From Clavulina sp. PMI_390 (Eukaryota > Basidiomycota > Agaricomycetes > Cantharellales > Hydnaceae), in assembly GCA_015039315.1 (NCBI GenBank), contig WIDE01000261.1, positions 1-18,419 on the forward strand: DNA of 18,419 bases, read 5' to 3'. Shown here piece by piece: positions 11,474 through 18,419 of the stretch (position 1 is the first letter of the stretch; every line of letters begins with the position of its first letter). The position numbers and the translations under genes are program-made. Below the pieces are notes generated by a model. That model was not told the DNA's origin and did not search any database. It saw only the letters and a list, made by a program, of their open reading frames with translations.

Positions 11474-14400
11474 TTAGGCATCGTTCCCGAACGGATACTA
11501 CGTGAGAGGAACGAGAGCATCAGCAAAAAGTTCCACCATATGATCCACAACCAAATGAGGAAGGCAGCCCAGAGCCAGTACCAGGGACCACGCTCCAAAG
11601 TAGGTAGCAGTACTGGCTCATCAGGTATCACACCAACAGCAACAACACCGCTGGCGTGCACACGAGATAAAGGCTGAGAAGCAGAAATACTCACATTGAA
11701 TGGTGGTGGGGGCTCCACGACGATATCATCCTCCGCTATCGAGGACGCGCCACCAGCACTGGTGGAGGCAGTCGGATCCGCATGGCCATTCCCGTTCGCC
11801 GCAGCCTCAGCAGCCTGCTGATCCGCAAGCGAGATGACCCACTCAGGCTCTCCATCGCTCGGCCGCGTATCAATCAGCACGAGCACACCTCCACCGGCAC
11901 CCGTATATTTGCCTGTGCTACTCTTCTTGTTAATGGAAGCAGGGAGGGAAGTGGACGAAGAGGACGCGGATGTCGAGGTGGATGCGAGGGAGGAAGAAGA
12001 CGATGCACCGACAGCGCGCACGGGTCGGAAGCGGCTGTCCCTAGGGAACACGATGTGCGCGAGCTGCTTGGGTACTACACGCGCAAAGTTTTGGAGCGTC
12101 TCGGACGTTGGCTCGGGGACCTTTTTCGGGGGTTGAGTGGATGTTGGCGCAGTGGGGGATGCGCCGCCAGTGGTAGTAGCATCATCAGCGACCTCAGAGG
12201 GGTTGGCAGTACTGGCCTCTGCCTCATCACTCGACTTCATCTCAACGTCCTCCTTGCCAGGAGCAGCGGGTTTGTCCTAATAGAGCAAATAATGTCAGTC
12301 AAGAGTATGCGACTTCTTGCAACAGAATGAACGCACGGTTTGCATGGCATCGCCAGCAGCGGCGGCCTTTTTTGTCCGTTCTCGTGCCTTGGCCTTGGCG
12401 GTAGTAGACAGGACGGCGGTAGCGACCTTCTCGACGGCCTTCTCGACCTGAGGCTTCGCAGCAGTGGGGTAGGCAAACAAGCTCGGCTTGGCATCAGAGA
12501 CGAAGCTGAAGGCAGGGGTCTAGAAAAGGCGAAAAAGCGATGAGATTGGCATGCGGCTGTATGGAAGACGTATTGAGACACAAACCTTGAGCTCCTCAGT
12601 CACACCGATGATAGCAGTAGGCTCAAACGCCAAGCTCGCGCAGTGCGCAAGCGGGAACCAGTACCAGAACTGAGCAAAGAGCGTCATACCGACGATCGCC
12701 TGCATGTTCTTGCCACCCACACGGCTCTGCAAGCTAATAGTAGCATTACGCCCACCAGCATCAATGAGACCCTGCCCAACAGCCGCACCGAAGCGGGACA
12801 TCGGGTCCTCGTGCTTGTCCCCGACAACCTTGGCGAACATCGCGCGCGTAGTAGTGAGCGAGCTAGAGGTGTCGGATTGTTGGACGAGGATCATAGCGAG
12901 CGAGACGAATGCGCCTTGTCGGACGAAATCGACAGGGTCCTTCGTCATGGGCTGCAGGATGTCAATGGCATCTTGAGAGCCGGTGCCAGCGCAGGAGATA
13001 CCAAGCGCGAGCGTCGCACCGCAGCGAACGTGGGGGTTGTAGCTCTCGCTGAGAAGCTGCACCATGCGAGGAACTTGGCCGGGGTTCTTGAAGAGCAAGA
13101 ACGAGAGGGATGTGACGGCCGCACGACGGACGTCGTCTGAAGTATCCGAGACGGCGATGTGGAGGAGTTTCTCAACCGCCCCGTTGTCGGCCGTTCCGGC
13201 ATAGGCCAACGCGAGGGTGTAAACACCACCGTATCGAAGGATGGGGTCCTATTCGACAAAACGTTAGGTTAGTTTCCAGATCTCAATCTAAGCACACCAA
13301 GAAGAGAGACTACGCTACCTTCTCCTTGAGGAGCCTCTCAATGACATGGTCCGCCTTCTCTTGCCTGCCATAGCAGATGAACGCAATACCGATCGCCAAC
13401 CCACGAATGATCTTCTCATGCTGCGTCTCGTGTGCGTACTGCAACATCTCCTCAATCGCCTCGTCCGAGCCAGACCCGAGCATCACCAAGCCCACCGCAT
13501 AACCAGCTGCCTCACCCGCAACAGCAGAGTCCGTGAAGAGCGCCTGCTTCAGGTCCTCGTACGCCTCCTTGTCCTGGCTCGCCATTCCAGCGATACCAAC
13601 ACCCAGAGCCGAACCATGCTGCACTACCTCGTCGGTGGAGGCTCGTAGAGTCGTGCGGAGGAGAGGCATGACCTCCTTGCCTCGCGCGGCATGGATCAGA
13701 CCAAGGGCGTACAGAGCGCCACCCTCAGAGTAGGCGCTGCTGCCTGCCTGAGGCGCAGCACCTTGCGCGGCGGGCAAGTAGGGCTGCAGCATGGCGGTAC
13801 CATTGCGGATATTGCCCTTGTAGATCACACCAAGCGCTGCCGTAGCAGTAAACTTGCTCCAGTTGCTCGCCTTTCCGAGCCAGTCGAGGTTATTGCGCAG
13901 GAACTCGTCCGAATTGGTCCCAGCATGCATGAACGCATTCGAGAACGTCAATGCGGAATGGAAAATCGAGTTGCGGCCATCGAGAACGTCCTTGGTGTCT
14001 TTAAGGATGGACTGGTCGGCGTGGTTGTTGCGTTCGAAGAAGTCAGAGTAGAGGTGGATGCTGGGCTCGCCGCTGAGGATGGATCTCAGACGCTCGAAGC
14101 TCGGGCCCTTGGAGGCCTCTGGGAGACCAGACTGGACGGCCTCGAGGTATTCCTGAGTTCCGCCACCGACGAGGTCAAAGGCGATCTGGTAGGCTATTGC
14201 CCGGTGTTCAGGTTTTGTGTTCTCAACTAACCCAGTCAGGAAGGGAATAGTGAGGGAGGGCAGTGCAAGGGTGACATGGATACGCGTAAGGGAGTGGATG
14301 TGGGAGGCATAGGGGGTAGGGGGAGGGAAGAGGGGAAGGATGTGATGCAATACCTATAAAGGGGAGAAAATAACAAAATTAGGGGACGAGGGCGGTGGTG

Positions 14401-15187
14401 GCACACGAGCAGCAAAAGTCGACACTCACTCTGTCGCGGAACGAGAGCGTGAAGCCAGTATCGAGCACGGCTTCCATAACATAAGATAGAATATCTGTGT
14501 CTTGAGTCTGCTGGTACACCCGTGTAATAATGTCCAGCCGTCCACTCTCGAGTGCAATACCAAGAGCCTGTTCGAGTAACACATCTGCTGGTACACCCGT
14601 GTAATAATGTCCAGCCGTCCACTCTCGAGTGCAATACCAAGAGCCTGTTCGAGTAACACAGCCAACACATATGAGACTCGTTTCATAGAAGGATGGTATG
14701 TCTCTCTCAGATGACTCACTTGCTTGTGCTCGCCTTCCTCTAAGCAATTCTGGAAGATACCCTCGATAATGGCGTTGAGGCGGGGGTCGATCTTGTTCGA
14801 CGCGTCACCCGCCTCGCCCTGGCCCCGTAAATCAATGTACCTGTCCATAGCGCGCGAGACGACGGTCTCGACGTATTCTGCAGACTCGGTTTTCTTTCTC
14901 TCGACGTCAAACAAGTTCCCTGCACCGAGGGCAAACGAGAGGGCCTCGTCATACTCTGCGAGGTAGTAATAGACTTTGCTCGCAATGAGTGCGGCAAGGT
15001 CCCGAACGTCTTTTGAGGTCGAGTTGTCGTGGAAGGCCTCGATGTCGGTGATGTCTTCTGAAATTTCTGCCCAGAATTGGGGGACGAGAGCGTTGAGTTG
15101 CTGCAGTGCGTATTGCTGCAAGTATGGGTCGGGCTCGGATAGCAGGGCGAGTACTCCTGCCGCCGACGTCTTATTAGAGGGTGCCAT
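11474..15187 (-). CDS. RPN2: 26S proteasome regulatory subunit Rpn2 (PSMD1)
   Basis: Largest scaffold of the 19S base; it holds the ATPase ring and docks the ubiquitin receptor Rpn13. Minus-strand exons: 15187-14720, 14567-14430, 14353-13319, 13248-12586, 12519-12337, 12276-11695 and 11497-11474, about 1030 residues (family 950-1000). Residues 1-200 give the N-terminal helical repeats (LIASKVYYYLAEYDEAL, ALGIALESGRLDII, MEAVLDTGFTLSFRDR). The proteasome/cyclosome repeat toroid spans about 400-780 (GGALYALGLIHAARG, GEAAGYAVGLVMLGSG, RGLAIGIAFICYG, CGATLALGISCAGTG, FGAAVGQGLIDAGGRN). Next come TQFW-like AQFWYWFPLAH, a Lys/Arg/Ala-rich insertion with TAVLSTTAKAK, and a C-terminal beta region (VVPKQLAHIVFPRDSRFRPV). 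The last 24-nt exon supplies YPFGNDA after EPPPPFN, matching the Phe/Tyr-Pro-rich Rpn13-binding tail (inferred). The second exon is preceded by a 77-bp tandem duplication. The splice choice given here, using the distal acceptor, restores the family sequence; the proximal acceptor causes a frameshift. The start ATG at 15187 precedes the conserved N-terminus. Confidence 0.93.
14507..14660. repeat. Perfect 2 x 77-bp tandem duplication across an RPN2 intron-exon border
   Basis: 14507-14583 and 14584-14660 are identical by eye over all 77 bases. On the RPN2 strand each copy carries 16 nt of intron end (TGTTACTCGAACAG acceptor), the exon part encoding ALGIALESGRLDII..VYQQ, and the first base of the next codon. 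The acceptor exists twice: the proximal one ends at 14645 (75-nt intron) and the distal one at 14568 (152-nt intron). Because 77 is not a multiple of three, only the distal acceptor keeps Rpn2 in frame. The lack of any mismatch suggests a recent event or an assembly artefact. Confidence 0.95.
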
Positions 15188-15457
15188 TATAAGCAATGGT
15201 CAGAAAAAGAAACGAGTGGTGGTAGTGGTGGTTGGGAGGAGAGAGACCAAGTCGTTCTTTGGTTGGTGCTCGACGCCTCAACTTTAAGCTGACGCGTTCG
15301 TTTGCGTTCCCACGGTCAGTGGCAGTGCCCACCTGTGACGGTTTAGAGGGTGTGTGACAGTCACATCTATTCACTCCCTCTCTCTGCCTCGAACCCAAGT
15401 GGTTTGTTGGGCTTGAACGCGGCATCTTGCGACACATCCACAACAGCGATAACAACC
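15188..15457. promoter_or_regulatory. Bidirectional RPN2/CDT1 promoter region
   Basis: Only 270 bp separate the two start codons, which point away from each other, so the promoters must share this interval. The RPN2-proximal part has a GGTGGTAGTGGTGGT-type purine-biased stretch; the CDT1-proximal part is pyrimidine-rich near the start. An ACGCGT box sits at 15292-15297. No clear TATA box and no Rpn4-type proteasome element (GGTGGCAAA) were found on either strand. Confidence 0.6.
15292..15297. promoter_or_regulatory. MCB-type ACGCGT box upstream of CDT1
   Basis: The palindrome ACGCGT is the core of the MluI cell-cycle box bound by MBF/DSC1 factors at the G1/S transition in yeasts, and fission yeast cdt1 is a known target of that factor. 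Here it lies 161-166 bp upstream of the CDT1 ATG and about 105 bp upstream of RPN2. The same hexamer also occurs by chance inside other parts of this window (near 5347, 10680 and 14279), so position rather than frequency supports it. Confidence 0.35.
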
Positions 15458-17353
15458 ATGTCTGATTTACTCATGACCCCGCGAAAGAAGAAGCGTTCAG
15501 CGGCAGACTTTGATGAGGAAGTGTTAACTCCCAAGAAAGTCCGCATGGCGTGAGTGTTGTTGTTGGCAATGTTGTTGTGAATGTTGTTCGAACCATTTGT
15601 CTGACCAAAGTTAACATTGCTTAGACCACCTTCACCACCCCCGACAGTACGGAAACGAATCTCTTCCCACCGCTCTCTACCAGGCCATCTCTCGCGACTC
15701 CTCGATTTGCACAGGTCAATCGAAACTGCCATCTCAAGCGCTCTTGCTACATCCAGTTCTGGCTTTCTCTCCTCATCTTCTGCTGGCACAGATGAATCCT
15801 CCTCTAGCTCGGAACCTGCCTCCTCGTACATGCCTAATGTAATCAACCACCTAGGTCTTCTGGAGACTGTCGTGACCCGTCAGTTTTCGGTTGATGATCT
15901 CTCACGGCTCGTCTGGCTCTGGGAGTGGGATGGTGAGGAGCTGCCCGATAAGGCTTCGAGCTCACTCCCATCCGTCGAGAGCAATCCATTCCTTGATACA
16001 CCAAAGGATTGGATTCGCGGAGGTATGGGCATCATTGTGTCGTCCACAACGCACTCCTCTCGAGCACAACCAAAGCGCACTCCCGCTTATGGAATTGGAA
16101 TCGAGGTCCAGAAGCTCAAAAAGGGAATGAAGTCCGTTGCGCAGTGGACAGCTGCTGCAGAGTCTCGGCGTCAAGAAGTCACATCTCGTCTCGAGTGTTG
16201 GGTCGCTCTGCATACCAAAGCAAGAGTCAAGGAACGAGAGACCTCCCGAGCCTCGTCCCCGACCCCCTCACCTATCCCTAACCTCCCCTTCTCCGCACTT
16301 CCCAAACTCCCCACCGCTTCGTTGACCACGACTCGCACATCTGCGCTCGCACGAACACTGCTTGATGCCTCTCCTCACAAATCTCCGTTCCGATCACGAC
16401 CTCCTGAAGGAGGACTACCTCCCATTCGATCATCCACCTCATTCCCTCTCTCCCCTGCCAGCTCTATCAGCTCGAGAGCCTCCATGTCACGAACCCCCTC
16501 TCCCATCAAATCCAGTTCACTGGCGAACAGTCTAGTATCTCCCGTCAAGGGCCTAGACGCTCCCTTCGACTTACGGCAGCGCCCCTCCACACCAGAAAAC
16601 TCGCGTCAGACGCCTGTGCCACAAACCCCTACGACGGCTCGTCGAGCTGCATTGAGGGAGCGCTTGATGCAAAAGTCGCAGAACACGCCAACCAAGGGTG
16701 GTCTGCAGGTGACGTCGAAGAATGCGGACGGTGACGAGGTCGTGCATATGCTTGCGCAGGAGGACGTCAAGAGGCGACTGCTTTTGGGCAGGCTACCTGA
16801 TGTTGCGCAGGCAGTGTGGATGTGAGTAACCCGTTTGTTTGTTGTTACTAAAACATCATTCTCACTTTCTTTGTTGTCATAGGCTGTTCACGACGAGTCC
16901 ACAGAGTCCGTCGTCGAACCCTACGCCCCCCACCCGGCGACGGAGGGCCATCCCGATCGAGGAGGTCGTACAGGTGATCGTCAAGTCTGCTCGATCACCC
17001 ATCAACTCTGGTTCGTCCCGTTCCCTCCCTGAGTCGTGACTACACACTAACCCCTGCTCCTCCCTGTTCGCTCTCTCTTCTTGCCGTTTCCAGTGGAAGC
17101 TACCGACTCCCTCCGCATGCTTACCGAGCTATGCCCCGACTTCATCAAGTCTCTGCTCATCGACGGGAGCGAGTGGCTACAGATGGCTTCTAGCACAGGA
17201 CCTACGCCACCCTCGCCCTCTGCGAAACGCGATGTTGAAGCGGAGGTACGCAGGGGACCGCCCGGCAGTCCGGGTAGTCCCGTGAGGATTCGTGCGGGAG
17301 CGATCACGTTGCGGGAGGTGAAGGCCAGGATCCAGAAGGAGCTGGAGCTCTAA
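15458..17353 (+). CDS. CDT1: DNA replication licensing factor Cdt1
   Basis: Loads the Mcm2-7 helicase onto origins together with ORC and Cdc6 in G1. Exons 15458-15549, 15625-16821, 16883-17010 and 17094-17353 give 558 residues. The short N-terminus is basic (TPRKKK, TPKKVR). A central folded region follows at about 48-220, broken by a Ser-rich segment (72-98), with NHLGLLETVVTRQFSVDDLS, WEWDGEELP and a second helical part ending SRLECWVALHTKARVKE. Residues 225-390 are disordered, Pro/Ser-rich and dense in CDK consensus sites (SPHK, SPIK, SPVK, TPTK). The C-terminal winged-helix (Mcm-binding) domain lies at about 450-505: IPIEEVVQVIVKS, LTELCPDFIKSLLIDGSEWL. The protein ends in a helix, LREVKARIQKELEL. 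KRRLLLGRL at about 416-424 contains an RxL-type cyclin-docking pattern (inferred). No N-terminal PCNA-binding PIP box is visible. Identification rests mainly on the C-terminal domain and overall layout. Confidence 0.8.
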
Positions 17354-18419
17354 TAGCTGGGCCCATCACCCATATTGGAATTTTTGCTTGCTGTGCTTTT
17401 CGTTTTTCCATTTGTCTCATACCTTGACTTTTGAGCATGTTGCCATCGCTTTGTCTCCGCGCATCGTCATCAATCTCGATTTTGTGCGATACTATTTCGC
17501 ATCCCGTTATCGTCCATGTTTCTTTTCACGCACTTTTTTTTCTCATGTCCGCGCGCTATCCCCCTACCTTTTTTGATTTGTTGCCCCACACATACTGACA
17601 TTCATGTCTATCACTGACACTGACTAACTCGACTCATGGTATTCGTGCCAGGTAAGTACCAGAGCCACTGCGACACCTTGCGACACCCAACTCCCACCCT
17701 TCCGCCTACCTTTTCATCACATTCACGTTTTCTCTCTACCTACTCCATTGCTTTGTCCGACCAAGTAGCTTTGTGCTATTCATTATTCATTTTCAACCCT
17801 TTCCTGCTGCTTCTGTCAGTTTGACGCGCCAGGCACTGATTCAAATGAAGAATGGTCCTTTCCAATTGCTCGTGGAACGTTTCGGCGTCAACCTTCCGCG
17901 GCCGGAGCGCTCCCAACTCGGCTCCACCTCTCTGATACCAGAATTCACGTGAAGAAATGCGGAGAGGGCGGCGCCAGGGATATCTTGGCGAAACCTTGCC
18001 GCGCTCGGCTTACCTCTCTGTCAAAAGTGCGGCATGAAGATTGGAGGCCAAGGCCCTTCCTGAACCCTGAACGACCCTCCCTACACTGAGACCCATAGGC
18101 TATGCGCGCAAAGATCTTTGGTATGTAAGCATAGAGCTTAAAAGTCTTCCCAAATCACTGCTAGGAGAAAACTCGACCTGGGTTGATAACCTCGAGTCAC
18201 AATGGTGTTGTCTTCGACAAGTTGCTGATGGGCCGATACGGAATATTGCCCCAAGCGTAAGTCCAAACTACCCGCGCTGAGCTACTCAGACTGATTATCA
18301 CGCTCAGATTGCAATGACAAAGGCGGGGGGGGGGGGGGTCTTTGGTTCTCGGGTATTGGCTGCATCTACCTCAAGCTTGAGTTGGTGGAAACAAACCCCC
18401 GCTGTCAAATCACTTGAGC
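17354..18419. other. CDT1 3' flank and sequence without a supported gene
   Basis: The first 250 bp are T-rich and fit a 3' UTR. A five-codon ATG exon (17636-17651) followed by a strong GTAAGT donor could begin a gene: skipping 181 nt to an acceptor ending at 17832 leads into 85 open codons with a stop at 18087-18089. The product shows no motif I recognise, and a frame of this length is not rare by chance, so it is not annotated as a gene. Beyond 18090 nothing was recognised. No tRNA or rRNA was seen. Confidence 0.4.
18325..18338 (+). repeat. G14 homopolymer
   Basis: Fourteen consecutive G residues in non-coding sequence near the right edge. It may be a genuine homopolymer or partly a sequencing or assembly length error; nothing else in the window has such a run. 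Confidence 0.95.

Noticed and set aside
11351..11677. Plus-strand 108-residue frame after VPS20
   Set aside because: No motif; it overlaps the VPS20-RPN2 intergenic gap, the RPN2 last exon and the last intron.
13691..14230. Long plus-strand frame of 179 residues
   Set aside because: It is antisense to well-conserved RPN2 exon 3; the complement of GC-rich coding sequence readily stays open. The same applies to 11782-12330, 12643-13140 and 13346-13648.
18370..18381. 12-bp perfect palindrome around AAGCTT near the right edge
   Set aside because: A single short palindrome is expected by chance and has no associated element.

Overview
The window is nuclear DNA of a filamentous basidiomycete, most likely an Agaricomycete. 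Genes are split by many short introns (about 50-100 nt) with GT..AG ends, and exon junctions can be placed by eye because the conserved proteins continue exactly across them. The species cannot be named. A Tup1-like WD40 gene beside a kinase, and a family-style hypothetical protein, fit Agaricomycetes. All exon coordinates are hand-derived from reading frames, splice signals and remembered family motifs; no search or transcript data were available.

Layout from left to right. (1) 1-902: no convincing gene, but a 268-bp inverted-repeat element that looks like a TA-flanked MITE. (2) 903-4080, plus strand: a protein-kinase domain followed at once by a seven-blade Tup1-like WD40 propeller. The two may be one fused gene. 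(3) 4081-5045: no gene seen. (4) 5125-6327, minus: a lineage-specific proline-rich protein of unknown function. (5) 7080-10044, plus: a divergent ER-type HSP70 (BiP/Kar2 family) with 13 exons, a signal peptide and a C-terminal SDEL. (6) 10232-11266, plus: VPS20/CHMP6, an ESCRT-III subunit. (7) 11474-15187, minus: RPN2/PSMD1, the 26S proteasome base scaffold, with a perfect 2 x 77-bp tandem duplication across an intron-exon border. (8) 15458-17353, plus: CDT1, the replication licensing factor, head-to-head with RPN2 across a 270-bp shared promoter that carries an ACGCGT (MCB) box. (9) 17354-18419: CDT1 3' flank and sequence with no supported gene, including a G14 run.

The right two thirds is ordinary housekeeping content (ER folding, endosomal sorting, protein degradation, DNA replication licensing) with no operon-like logic. 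VPS20 and RPN2 converge tail to tail; RPN2 and CDT1 diverge from one promoter; the hypothetical gene and the HSP70 also diverge. The left third is accessory in character: a repeat element and a kinase/WD40 combination.

The most notable points are the apparent kinase-Tup1 propeller fusion, in which a kinase sits where Tup1 has its tetramerisation domain; the RPN2 duplication, which duplicates a splice acceptor so that only the distal acceptor keeps the reading frame; and the divergent BiP-like chaperone, with a 7-nt microexon and a GC-AG intron.
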